DNA of 64,000 bases from assembly GCA_024278775.1 (NCBI GenBank), contig JAJRSP010000064.1, positions 4,146-68,145 of the forward strand, in the 5' to 3' direction. The DNA comes from Planctomycetota bacterium. Its GTDB lineage: Bacteria > Planctomycetota > Phycisphaerae > UBA1845. Below the pieces are notes generated by a model, which saw only the letters and a program-made list of their open reading frames with translations, was not told where the DNA came from and did not search any database. The position numbers and the translations under genes are program-made. This document shows, one piece after another, positions 42,194 to 51,180 of this stretch (positions within the stretch are counted from its first letter, which is position 1; each line of letters opens with the position of its first letter).

Positions 42194-44014
42194 ATGAGTG
42201 AGACTTCACGTACGGGTATCAGGAACGTAGCGATTATCGCCCACGTGGATCACGGCAAGACCACGCTGGTTGACCAGATGTTGCGGCAATGCGGACAGTT
42301 TCGTGAGTCTCAAGTTTCCGGCGATCGGATTCTCGATTCCAATGATATCGAGAAAGAACGCGGGATCACGATCCTCTCGAAGAACATCGCCGTCCGTTAT
42401 CACGATGTCAAGATCAATCTGATTGATACGCCGGGTCACGCGGATTTCGGCGGCGAGGTGGAACGTGTACTCAAGATGGCCGACGGCTGTCTGCTGCTGG
42501 TGGATGCGTTCGAGGGGCCGATGCCGCAAACGCGGTTCGTCTTGCGAAAGGCGTTCGAAGCGGGGTTGCGTCCGGTGGTGGTGATCAACAAGATCGACCG
42601 GCCCGATGCCCGACCGGACGCCGTGATGGATGAGGTGTTGGATCTGTTCATCGAGCTTGGTGTGGATGACGATGCGATTGAGTTCCCGACGGTCTACGCC
42701 TCGGCCACACTTGGTTATGCTTCGCTCGAAGCCGACACGCGATCGGAAAACATTTTCCCACTCTTCGATGCAATCATTGAACACGTTCCGGCACCGCAGG
42801 ATGATCCCGCAGGGCCATTGCAGATGTTGGTCACCACGCTTGATTACAACGACTACGTCGGCCGCATCGGAATCGGACGGGTGTTTTCCGGAACCATGCA
42901 TACCGCCCGGGATGTGACCTCGCTTCATCGTGACGGCACGCGGCGGAAGGAACGTATCGGCGAGCTATACGTGTTTGACGGTTTGGGGCGTACCAAGGTG
43001 GATTCCGTCTCGGCGGGTGACTTGTGTGCGGTGGTGGGACTGGAAAAGGTGGACATTGGTGACACCATCGCCGATCTGGAGAACCCCCAACCGTTGCCGA
43101 TTCTTCGAGTTGATGAGCCCACGCTGCACATGATCTTTCGCGTGAACGACTCGCCGTTTGTCGGGCGCTCGGGAAAGTTTTTGACCTCTCGGCATCTTCG
43201 CGACCGGCTCGAACGGGAAATGCAAAGCAACGTCGCGCTACGGGTGGAGCCCGGTCACACACCGGAGGAGTTCCTCGTTTCGGGCCGGGGGATGTTGCAC
43301 CTCTCCGTTCTGATTGAAACGATGCGTCGTGAAGGGTACGAGTTGGCCGTCGGCAAGCCCAAGGTGATCTTCCGCCAACTGGACGGTAAGAAAACCGAAC
43401 CCATCGAACAATGCGTCGTGGATGTGCCCGCGGCGCATATCGGCCCGGTGATGGAGCTGATGGGGGCACGGCGCGGCATTTGTACGAATATGGAAACGCG
43501 CGGCGAGGGTGCCATGATCGAGTTTACCATCCCCTCGCGAGGACTGATCGGCATGCGGAATCGGATGTTGACCGCCACCAACGGGATGGCCATCATCCAT
43601 CACAACTTCTACGAATACGAATACTTTCGTGGTGAGATTCCCAGCCGCGCGAACGGCGTCATGCTGGCCAGTGAGCCGGGACAGGTGACAGCCTACGCGA
43701 TCAACAATCTTGCCGATCGCGGCGACTTTTTTGTCGGACCCGGCTCCGAGGTCTACATGGGGCAGATTGTCGGAGAGCACTGCCGCGACAATGATTTGGA
43801 AATCAACATCGTCCGGGCCAAGAAGATGACGAACATTCGGGCCGCCGCGTCCGACAAGACCGTCGTGCTCAAGCCGCCACGCGATATGACGCTGGAAATG
43901 GCGCTGGAGTTCATCGAGGATGACGAGCTTGTCGAGATCACACCGGACGGAATCCGGATGCGAAAACGCTACCGCTCGGAAATCGAGCGGCGGCGTATGG
44001 CGAGGAAGAAATGA
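42194..44014 (+). CDS. typA: Ribosome-associated GTPase TypA/BipA
   Basis: 606 residues, translational GTPase related to EF-G acting in ribosome assembly and stress. G motifs: AHVDHGKTT (G1), ERGITILSKN (G2), DTPGHADFGGEVERVL (G3), NKIDRPDARPD (G4) and SATLGYA-like YASATLGY (G5). The BipA-specific C-terminal domain is present (RGEIPSRANGVMLASEPGQV, GPGSEVYMGQIVGEHCRDND). Start ATG 42194 (MSETSRTGIRNVAIIAHVD) matches the family length; upstream frame is non-coding. Well conserved and complete. Confidence 0.97.
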   Translation: MSETSRTGIRNVAIIAHVDHGKTTLVDQMLRQCGQFRESQVSGDRILDSNDIEKERGITILSKNIAVRYHDVKINLIDTPGHADFGGEVERVLKMADGCLLLVDAFEGPMPQTRFVLRKAFEAGLRPVVVINKIDRPDARPDAVMDEVLDLFIELGVDDDAIEFPTVYASATLGYASLEADTRSENIFPLFDAIIEHVPAPQDDPAGPLQMLVTTLDYNDYVGRIGIGRVFSGTMHTARDVTSLHRDGTRRKERIGELYVFDGLGRTKVDSVSAGDLCAVVGLEKVDIGDTIADLENPQPLPILRVDEPTLHMIFRVNDSPFVGRSGKFLTSRHLRDRLEREMQSNVALRVEPGHTPEEFLVSGRGMLHLSVLIETMRREGYELAVGKPKVIFRQLDGKKTEPIEQCVVDVPAAHIGPVMELMGARRGICTNMETRGEGAMIEFTIPSRGLIGMRNRMLTATNGMAIIHHNFYEYEYFRGEIPSRANGVMLASEPGQVTAYAINNLADRGDFFVGPGSEVYMGQIVGEHCRDNDLEINIVRAKKMTNIRAAASDKTVVLKPPRDMTLEMALEFIEDDELVEITPDGIRMRKRYRSEIERRRMARKK

Positions 44015-44089
44015 TGCGGTGCCGTGGGGCGCGGCGGGCGATTCTCCCAGGCGTTAAGCACGCCCCTTCCATCGACCGATAACAAAGGC

Positions 44090-44815
44090 ATGACGGTGCT
44101 CGGCGTGATTCTCGCCCGCGCAGGAAGCAAAGGGCTTCCGGGCAAGTGTGTGCGCACACTCCTCGGCCGCCCGTTGATCGCCTATGCCTTCGATCACGCC
44201 CGTGAGAGCCACCGGCTTACGTCCATCCTGATCAGTTCAGACAGCGCAGAAGCGAAAACGCTGGCGAGAGGTGTCGGTATCGAAGTAGTAGACCGACCGG
44301 CCGGGCTGGCGACGGATACGGCCACTGTGGACGCGGCTACCCGTCACGCCGTGACGACGTGGGAGGCGGCGCACGGGGCTGAGGTCGATGCGGTCGCGTT
44401 GATCTACGGCAACATCCCGGTGCGTGCGCCGGGCGTGATTGATCGTGCGATCGACACGCTCACGCGCACCGGTGCCGACTCGGTGCGCAGCGTGCCGCGT
44501 GTCTCCAAGCAACATCCGGATTGGTTGCACCGGCTGGATGGCGACCGCATGGAACAGTTCCGCCCCAATAGCATCTACCGGCGTCAAGACCTCACCCCGC
44601 TTTACTATCACGACGGTGCCGCGGTGGCCGTTACACGCGACGCGCTGTTCGATGCGCTGAAGACACCGGACGATCATCAGGCTTTCTTGGGACAGGATCG
44701 GCGAGCCATCGTGCAAAGTGCCCAAGACGCCGTAGACGTGGATGATGCGTGGGACCTGCGTGTGGCCGAGGCCATTCTTCTCGCACGGACGGAAGCGAAC
44801 CATGCCCACACATGA
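44090..44815 (+). CDS. neuA: CMP-nonulosonate cytidylyltransferase (NeuA-like)
   Basis: 241 residues. Activates sialic-acid-type sugars with CTP. Nucleotidyltransferase opening GVILARAGSKGLPGKCVRTL matches the CMP-Neu5Ac synthetase motif (ARxGSKGLPxKN). Also ISSDSAEAKTLARG, RSVPRVSKQHPDWLHRL. The C-terminal phosphatase domain of some NeuA proteins is absent. Start ATG 44090 opens at the family N-terminus; an in-frame codon at 44024 overlaps the typA tail region. Overlaps neuB by 14 bp. Product could be CMP-Neu5Ac or a bacterial relative such as CMP-legionaminate. Confidence 0.9.
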   Translation: MTVLGVILARAGSKGLPGKCVRTLLGRPLIAYAFDHARESHRLTSILISSDSAEAKTLARGVGIEVVDRPAGLATDTATVDAATRHAVTTWEAAHGAEVDAVALIYGNIPVRAPGVIDRAIDTLTRTGADSVRSVPRVSKQHPDWLHRLDGDRMEQFRPNSIYRRQDLTPLYYHDGAAVAVTRDALFDALKTPDDHQAFLGQDRRAIVQSAQDAVDVDDAWDLRVAEAILLARTEANHAHT

Positions 44816-45881
44816 TTCAACATCCGAGGACAGGCATGCCGTGAGCGTGGGATCGCGCCGTGTGGGGACCAACGAGCCGACATACGTAATCGCCGAGGCG
44901 GGTGTGAACCACAACGGCTCGGTGGAGACGGCGTTGCAGATGGTGGCCGCCGCCGCCGATGCCGGTGCCGACGCCGTCAAGTTTCAGATTTTTACGGCGA
45001 GCGAACTAGCCTCGCCCGATGCCCCGACGACCACGCAGCAGCGAGCGCAGGTCGGAGCGCGCCGACAGCGCGATATGCTGGCCGCGCTGGAGTTGAACGA
45101 CGAGGCCTTGGCTACCATTCGCGATCGTTGCCGCGACCTTTCGGTCGATTTCCTGGCCACACCGTTTGGTGAAGACGATGTCTCGCGGCTGGTGCGGCTC
45201 GACCCTCCGGCGATCAAAACCGCTTCGACCGACCTGAACAACCTGCGTCTGCTCAAGAAGGTGGCAGCTACCGGTCTTCCGCTGATCGTGTCGACGGGGG
45301 CGGCCACCGGGGCGGAAATCCGTGACGCCGTGGCGTTTCTCGAAACCCACGGTGCGCACGACCGGCTGATCTTGCTGCATTGTGTCAGTGCCTATCCGGC
45401 TCCGCCGGACCGTCTGAATCTTCGTGCGATCACGACGATAAAGGACATGTTTGACCTACCGGTCGGCTTTAGCGATCATGCGGATTCCACGGAGACGGGT
45501 GCCTGGGCTGTCGCTCACGGAGCGGTCGTCGTCGAAAAACACTTCACGCTCGATAGAACACGGCCTGGGCCGGACCACGCAATGTCTCTCGAACCGCGGC
45601 CACTGGCTATGTATATCAAGAGAATCCGCGAAGCAGCTCTGGCCGCGGGTGACGGCTCCGTTGGGATGAGTTCTGTGGAATCGGAGGTTCGTCAGCTCGC
45701 ACGTAAGCGCATCATCGCGGCGAGAGACATCGCAACCGGCGAGGTGCTGGGCGACGAGATGTTGGCGTTGCAACGCCCCGGCACCGGGATGACTCCGGAC
45801 GAGCTGTCGGAGCTGATCGGGCGCAGGGCCGCTAGGGATATCCCACGCGGCACGGTCTTCTCTCGGGAGATGGCGCAGTGA
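44802..45881 (+). CDS. neuB: N-acetylneuraminate (or related nonulosonate) synthase NeuB
   Basis: 359 residues. Condenses phosphoenolpyruvate with ManNAc (or a relative). NeuB motifs: YVIAEAGVNHNGSVETA, ADAVKFQIFTASEL, DFLATPFGEDDV, LLHCVSAYPAP, LPVGFSDHADSTE, EKHFTLDRTRPGPDHAMSLE; C-terminal SAF (antifreeze-like) domain with RKRIIAARDIATGEVL and RPGTGMTPDEL. Start ATG 44802 within the neuA end, with the neuC GTG overlapping its stop (GTGA). Catalytic metal-binding histidines are present. Which nonulosonate it makes is not determinable from sequence alone. Confidence 0.95.
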   Translation: MPTHDSTSEDRHAVSVGSRRVGTNEPTYVIAEAGVNHNGSVETALQMVAAAADAGADAVKFQIFTASELASPDAPTTTQQRAQVGARRQRDMLAALELNDEALATIRDRCRDLSVDFLATPFGEDDVSRLVRLDPPAIKTASTDLNNLRLLKKVAATGLPLIVSTGAATGAEIRDAVAFLETHGAHDRLILLHCVSAYPAPPDRLNLRAITTIKDMFDLPVGFSDHADSTETGAWAVAHGAVVVEKHFTLDRTRPGPDHAMSLEPRPLAMYIKRIREAALAAGDGSVGMSSVESEVRQLARKRIIAARDIATGEVLGDEMLALQRPGTGMTPDELSELIGRRAARDIPRGTVFSREMAQ

Positions 45882-47023
45882 GTGCACGCCGTCGATCGCG
45901 GCGGGTGGCTGTCGTGACGGGAACCCGCGCCGAGTATGGCCTGCTTCGATCAAGCATAGAGGCGATCTCCGGACGTAAGGGGCTGTCGCTGCAACTGGTC
46001 GTGACGGGGATGCACTTGCTTCGCAAGTTCGGACGTACCGTGTCGGAGATCGAACACGACGGCTGGCGGATTGACGCGCGAGTCAAGATGCAGCGGGGTA
46101 ACGATGATCCGCTGGATCAGGCGCAGGCGCTGGCTCGCGGCGTGGCGGGGATTGCGAGATTTCTCGAATCAGCCAAGAGCGATATCGTGTTGGTGCTGGG
46201 TGACCGGATCGAGGCCATGGCCGGCGCGCTGGCCGGCGTCACGACCGGTTGTATCGTCGCACACCTTCACGGTGGTGATCTGGCGACCGGAGATTTCGAC
46301 GATTCCTTTCGTCACGCTATCACCAAACTCGCCCACCTTCATCTTCCCGCGACGCCATCGGCCGCGGCGCGGATCGTGCGGATGGGGGAATCGAAACACC
46401 GCGTCGTGTGCGTCGGGGCACCGGGGCTAGACCGGCTGGCCACGATCAAGCGCGAGACGCGCCGCGCGGAGCGACAAGGCGGCGGCGCGTTGGTGCTGCA
46501 CCATCCGATCGGTCGCTCGGCCGCTGCGGAGCGGCAAACCATGGAACGGGTGCTGCGGGCTGTGGCCAAAGCCGGATTGAAACGGACGATTATCTACCCC
46601 AGCAGCGATCGCGGGCACGAGGGCATCATCGCGGCCATCGAACCGCACCAGCGCCACGCGACCCTCGGCGACGTGTGCGTGCATCCCTCGTTGGACCACG
46701 ATATCTTCCTTCGCCAGTTGATCCGGGCCGACGTGTTGATTGGCAATTCATCGAGCGGGATCATCGAGGCTGCTTTCGCCGGTACGCCGGTGGTGAATAT
46801 CGGACCGCGCCAGGACGGACGAGAACGTGACGCGGGAGCCGTCATCGACGCGGCAGATGCGCCGCATGATATTGCGCTCGCCATCCGTCAGGCGCTACGG
46901 CTTGGGCCGATAAGGCTACGACGGTCCGTGTACGGCACGGGCCAAGCGGCCGTGAAAGTCGCCGATGCGCTCTGGGGAATCCCGATCGACCCCACTTTCC
47001 GCCGCAAACGTAACTCGTATTGA
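45878..47023 (+). CDS. neuC: UDP-N-acetylglucosamine 2-epimerase, hydrolysing (NeuC-like)
   Basis: 381 residues. Converts UDP-GlcNAc to ManNAc, precursor for NeuB. Opening VAVVTGTRAEYGLLRSSIEA and QLVVTGMHL, DIVLVLGDRIEAMAGALAG, AHLHGGDLATGDFDDSFRHA, LIGNSSSGIIEAAFAGTPVV are family hallmarks. Start is GTG 45878 overlapping the neuB stop (GTGA). Family members using GDP sugars (legionaminate pathway) look alike. Some decay of the usual GAP...D motif: GAPGLDRLATI is retained. Last gene of the neuABC set. Confidence 0.92.
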   Translation: MSARRRSRRVAVVTGTRAEYGLLRSSIEAISGRKGLSLQLVVTGMHLLRKFGRTVSEIEHDGWRIDARVKMQRGNDDPLDQAQALARGVAGIARFLESAKSDIVLVLGDRIEAMAGALAGVTTGCIVAHLHGGDLATGDFDDSFRHAITKLAHLHLPATPSAAARIVRMGESKHRVVCVGAPGLDRLATIKRETRRAERQGGGALVLHHPIGRSAAAERQTMERVLRAVAKAGLKRTIIYPSSDRGHEGIIAAIEPHQRHATLGDVCVHPSLDHDIFLRQLIRADVLIGNSSSGIIEAAFAGTPVVNIGPRQDGRERDAGAVIDAADAPHDIALAIRQALRLGPIRLRRSVYGTGQAAVKVADALWGIPIDPTFRRKRNSY

Positions 47024-47133
47024 CCCGTATCGGACCCGCATCACTAATCCACTCGTGATGTGTAGTCGATAACCAACTGCTAGTGTGCGGCGCGAGCCGT
47101 TGTAGCAGTAAACGAGTATCCAGGGGCGACACC

Positions 47134-48015
47134 ATGACCGTTGAGGCGGCCGACCAGACCAAACAAATCGTGGACAAGGCATTGGCGACGCTCGGTGATA
47201 TCGCGACGCTGCCGGAAGTCACGATTAAGATCATCGAAATCGTGGAGGATCACGATAGCACGGCCCGCGACCTGCACGAAGTGATCAAGAACGATCCCGC
47301 GCTGTCGGTGAAGGTGCTCAAGGTCGTCAACTCCGCGTTCTACGGCTTGCCGGGGCAGGTGGCCAGCGTCGACCGCGCGATCATCCTGCTCGGTTTGTCC
47401 GCGGTGAAGAACATCGCGATCGCGGCATCTATCGCACGATTGTTCAAGGGCAATCGAATATCCGAAGAGTTTACCGCGTCGGACCTGTGGCGGCATAGCG
47501 TCGCCGTGGCGGTGGGGGCTCGCGCGGTGGCCAAGTGTTCTCCGCACCCCGTCATGACGGACGAGATTTTCGTGGCCGGTCTGATCCACGACATCGGTAC
47601 CCTGGTCGAGCGGCAGGCCTTCCCCGACGAGTTTGCGGATGTGATCGAACGATGTACCGATGGTACGTCGGACTTCCTGGCGGTCGAGCGAGAGCTGATC
47701 GGGGCCGATCATCAAGCCTTTGGCGTCGGTCTGACCACAAAATGGAAGTTCCCGCGTCACTTGCGTGCGGCCGTCGGCTTTCATCACAATCCGGAATCAC
47801 TCAGCGTCGAGCTGCGCAATCTGGCTACGTTGATCCAGGTCGCCGATATCATGGCCTGCCAGGAACGGATCGGTTTTTATCAAACCGCGCAGGCTTTGGA
47901 AATCACCGAGGAAATGCTGGACACCCTCGCCGTCACCAGTGAGCAGGTCGAGGAGGTCCGTGAATCGTTGGTGGACCAAGTGGGCGAGGCGGAGGCCTCT
48001 CTCGGCGGCGGGTAA
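47134..48015 (+). CDS. HDOD-domain protein
   Basis: 293 residues. HDOD output/signalling domain: ATLPEVTIKIIEIVEDHDS, VIKNDPALSVKVLKVVNSAFYG, SVDRAIILLGLSAVKNIAIAA, GLIHDIGTLVERQAFPDEF (HD retained), AVERELIGADHQAFGVGL. Such proteins are linked to two-component and c-di-GMP signalling, with mostly unproven activity. Start ATG 47134 opens a helical N-terminus (QTKQIVDKALATLGDI). No receiver or GGDEF domain attached. Downstream lies a complete dispersed repeat (48087-48219). Confidence 0.9.
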   Translation: MTVEAADQTKQIVDKALATLGDIATLPEVTIKIIEIVEDHDSTARDLHEVIKNDPALSVKVLKVVNSAFYGLPGQVASVDRAIILLGLSAVKNIAIAASIARLFKGNRISEEFTASDLWRHSVAVAVGARAVAKCSPHPVMTDEIFVAGLIHDIGTLVERQAFPDEFADVIERCTDGTSDFLAVERELIGADHQAFGVGLTTKWKFPRHLRAAVGFHHNPESLSVELRNLATLIQVADIMACQERIGFYQTAQALEITEEMLDTLAVTSEQVEEVRESLVDQVGEAEASLGGG

Positions 48016-48391
48016 AGTCAGCCCGTCGCGCCGGACGTTCCTGCCGTACCCATCACGATTGGGCGTGGCCATTCTTTTTGGCGGCGGGTGCCCCGTTCTT
48101 CGGGTACCCCCGAAGGGTGGGGGACGGGCTTCGCATACAAGACTCCGTTCGTTGCCCAAATCGCTACCGCCTCCGTTCTCTTCCCCCACCCTTTGCCTTG
48201 GGGCAAAGAATGGGGCACCTCAGCGGGTGTGGCAATTTATTTTTGACAAAGGGGCTCGTAGCCGGAATGTACCCTCCTTCTTGATCGCGGCTGTGAAGGT
48301 CCGTCACTGCCGAAAGGGGGTAATGCCAAAAACCTTGGCCACTCCCATCACGAATCGACAGGCTCCCTCGCACCTCGCCTCTCCTTTTAGG
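48016..48391. other. Intergenic region containing repeat copy A
   Basis: 376 bp between convergent genes. The first half is the repeat at 48087-48219; the rest has no recognised features. Confidence 0.5.
48087..48219 (+). repeat. Dispersed palindromic repeat, complete copy A
   Basis: 133 bp bounded by GGTGCCCCGTTCTT and AAGAATGGGGCACC (13 of 14 complementary). Each end carries a hairpin: TTCGGGTACCCCCGAA at the left and CTTTGCC-TTGG-GGCAAAG at the right, with GGGTGGGG / CCCCCACCC between them. Non-coding, no transposase. Confidence 0.85.
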
Positions 48392-50683
48392 CTACGGGGC
48401 TGAGGGGCAACTGACCGCCAACGTTTGATTCAGCCACGGATCGAAGGCCCCCGCACCGTTGAGCAGGTCAATCACACCGAGAATATCCGGTGCCTGACAC
48501 TGACCGCTCCGATCGATGTCACACTGCCACGTGTCCAGGGGCGGCGTCCGTGTGCCGTTGAGGTGGTCGATCAGGTCCAGGATATCACCCGCAGCCGCCA
48601 CACCATCACCACCGGCATCGGCCGGCAAATGCGCCACGCACGTCTGCGAGCCGCTGCTGAGTATCTCGATGCAGGTCCACGCCTGAGTGGGAATCGGCTC
48701 GTTCAACGTCAGCACGGCCGTGTCGCCTGTGAGCGCAACATTCGTAATGGCGGGTGGTGTTGGACCGGCCGGAACCACCGTTACTTGGAAATCATTGGCG
48801 ACCAGGGCGCTCGGGCCACAGTCCATCGTAAGTTCGATCTGGTCCCAGCCGGTTCTTACCAGGGCGTCCGTCGAGTCGCTCGGATAGCGTGCGTCGATGG
48901 CGCAGTTCGGCGGGTTGGAGCTGAGAATAACCGGCGCGTTGCAGGTCTCGCAAGCATCATCCGTGCCGTTGCCGTCGAGATCGCCCAGGCAAACCGTATT
49001 CGCTCCGAGGAAGGTGCCGTTGAACTGCAAGCAGATCGACTCCGTGGTGGGTTGGCAAAGGGGGAAGGGGGTGACCTGCGGTGCGCAGCAGGCACCCACC
49101 GGATCGGAGCAGGTGGAGACGTTCAACGTGTAGTCGCCGGTTTCGCCACCGCTGCCGGCCACACGAAGAAGGTAGGTGGTGCCGGTAGTCGCTTGAATGG
49201 TAACGCTGGCATTGTTGGTCGGACAGGAGTCGTCATTGCAGGCGATTTCGGGTCCGCCACAACCGTCAAAGACGGCTAGAGTCGTGTCGAAAAGGCTATC
49301 GCAGAGATCGATCGTCACACGACCATCGCAAACGGATGTCCAATCGTACCACACGTCAACATCGTCCGTGGCGCTACACGAACTATCTGCGGCCGTTCCG
49401 GTGGCGCTGGCTGTGGTGCCTGATACGGGCGTTTCGGCGAACACCTCCAAGCTGGAGAGGCACTCATCGTTGACCGGAGGCGGCGCGGGGCAGACAAAAG
49501 TGGAACAGTTATTTCCGGAAAACCAAGTGCCTCCGGCTTGAGCGCATGACGGTTCGGTTTCACCGGCCCGACAGGCCCCATCGACACAACAGGCACCGGA
49601 ATCGCACGTGGCCCGAATGATACCCGTGCCTTGATCCGCGAGAAAACCACCCACTCGAACGGTAAAACACTCGCCCTGAGTCGCGGGGATCTTCAATAGT
49701 GATCCCTGCCCGAAAGGCCCGCATTGATCCGTATCGTCATTGCAGGCGAGTGGCGGCACGGTAGGACACCCGTTGCAACCGGCATAGATCGCGGCGTTCG
49801 CATCGTAGCCCACGTCGCAGAGGTCAATCGTCAGATCTCCCGTACAGGTGGCCGTGTAGTGATACCAGATGTCGGAGCCGATCAAGACAGAACCCGGCTT
49901 CGTGCAGACGAGCGGTTCCGCCGGTCCGTCCGTATCCGCGCCGATATTGCTAAAAACCGTACTTCCACCGGAAAGGACTGAGGCGTTAGTACACAAATCG
50001 TTGGACGGCGCGGTGACGTCTTTGGTGACGAGGAACTGTAGCTCCACGCGATTGACGCCTTGGCCGGCAATTCCCGGAAGTACGATTTCGACGAATCCGT
50101 CCCACGGCGTGCCGAAAGGACCGAATTCGTTCGTCACATCGAGAGGCGCGACGATTGTCGTCCCATCCTTTGTAGCCGTGAGCGCGGCGGCGACGACGGT
50201 GTTCAATCCCGTCCAGTCCAACAAGTCATCGAGCCCGATCGTAAAGCAGGCATCGGTGAGCGCATCGCCGTTGATATCCGTAAATCCGCCTGGAAAAAGA
50301 TCCAGCCCGCTCGGCATGGAGCTAACGATTGTGATCGTGTAGCTGGAGCTGCTCTCTGTGACTCTGAACTCATCCACCGTCGGCGTGGTACCCAGAATGT
50401 ATGTTCGAAGCGACTCCGGGACGCCGTCAAACGTGACAATATCATCCGGCTGGATGCTATTGGGATGGGCCAGAATGGTCGCGCACGCCGGGTTGGGGTT
50501 TTGGGCCGATACCGGAAGACGAAGCCGGTGGCTCACACTGTACATGGTACCGGTCGGTGATGCGATACCACCGGTTTGAGCGTTGGCCGGCACCTGTCCG
50601 CCCAGTGTGACCAGGATCGCAATGAGTGCGACGATGATGACGTCGCGTGGGTGGTGGTCTACTGGCTTATTGTCCCTGTTCAT
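48392..50683 (-). CDS. Secreted protein with PPC-like domains and dockerin-like end
   Basis: 763 residues. Signal peptide region RDVIIVALIAILVTLGG with cleavage probably at ANAQT; start ATG 50683 follows GGGGGAGACG. After an N-terminal region of unknown type come two PPC-like beta domains, each with a DIWYHYTATCTGDLTIDLCD / DVWYDWTSVCDGRVTIDLCD core and a later IACNDD motif. A cysteine-rich connector (GACCVDGACRAGETEPSCAQ) follows the first. Then a Calx-like or Big-type stretch and a C-terminal dockerin-like repeat (DAGGDGVAAAGDILDLIDHL, CDIDRSGQCQAPDILGVIDL). Probably cell-surface or extracellular; function unknown. Confidence 0.85.
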   Translation of the reverse strand: MNRDNKPVDHHPRDVIIVALIAILVTLGGQVPANAQTGGIASPTGTMYSVSHRLRLPVSAQNPNPACATILAHPNSIQPDDIVTFDGVPESLRTYILGTTPTVDEFRVTESSSSYTITIVSSMPSGLDLFPGGFTDINGDALTDACFTIGLDDLLDWTGLNTVVAAALTATKDGTTIVAPLDVTNEFGPFGTPWDGFVEIVLPGIAGQGVNRVELQFLVTKDVTAPSNDLCTNASVLSGGSTVFSNIGADTDGPAEPLVCTKPGSVLIGSDIWYHYTATCTGDLTIDLCDVGYDANAAIYAGCNGCPTVPPLACNDDTDQCGPFGQGSLLKIPATQGECFTVRVGGFLADQGTGIIRATCDSGACCVDGACRAGETEPSCAQAGGTWFSGNNCSTFVCPAPPPVNDECLSSLEVFAETPVSGTTASATGTAADSSCSATDDVDVWYDWTSVCDGRVTIDLCDSLFDTTLAVFDGCGGPEIACNDDSCPTNNASVTIQATTGTTYLLRVAGSGGETGDYTLNVSTCSDPVGACCAPQVTPFPLCQPTTESICLQFNGTFLGANTVCLGDLDGNGTDDACETCNAPVILSSNPPNCAIDARYPSDSTDALVRTGWDQIELTMDCGPSALVANDFQVTVVPAGPTPPAITNVALTGDTAVLTLNEPIPTQAWTCIEILSSGSQTCVAHLPADAGGDGVAAAGDILDLIDHLNGTRTPPLDTWQCDIDRSGQCQAPDILGVIDLLNGAGAFDPWLNQTLAVSCPSAP

Positions 50684-51180
50684 ACGCGTCTCCCCCGATC
50701 CTGACGACCGATTACGGATGCACCCCGGCCCCGAATGGTCGCGCTTCCGGTTTCGTTCCCTCGCTGTCGACCGCTCGTGGTCGATGATTCCCCTCAACGT
50801 CTCGCGTGATGCAATCGATCCCCCCGGATCGGCCGGCCGATAAGCCAAGACTACACACCCCGCCGCTGCCTTATCATAGCCGCTTCAGCCGCTCGGTCCA
50901 ATGCCGAATCTGCTTGTTTTCTCGCCCGGGTATACGACACTTTTGGCGGCTTGGCCTTGGTGTGGGTACTCCCGGAGGGTGGGGGACAGACTTCGCATGC
51001 AAGACCCCGCTCAGCACTGGAATCATGACTGTCTCCGTTGTCGCATGATTCCGCGCCCCATCCGTATTATTATCGCCTCCGTGTTTCGTTCGTCACCCGT
51101 CCGCCGTCCCACGGCGTTTGATTCGCGCGAATCGAACAGGCGATGTTGACACGGCGTTCGTGCCGGTTGATCCTGAAGCT
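50684..51180. other. Intergenic region containing repeat copy C
   Basis: 497 bp between the divergent secreted-protein and pyrD genes. The repeat at 50966-51085 fills much of it; promoters were not evident. Confidence 0.45.
50966..51085 (+). repeat. Dispersed palindromic repeat, partial copy C
   Basis: Starts GGTACTCCCGGAGGGTGGGG and continues ACAGACTTCGCATGCAAGAC with AATCATGACTGTCTCCGTTG and CATCCGTATTATTATCGCC, paralleling the interior of copy B (60771-60890). Outer terminal inverted repeats are missing. Confidence 0.8.

Noticed and set aside
48078..51149. Short frames with similar peptides (VGDGLRIQDSV-type) at 48.1, 50.9 and 60.8 kb
   Set aside because: They arise because copies of the palindromic repeat share sequence; no ribosome sites or conserved frame.
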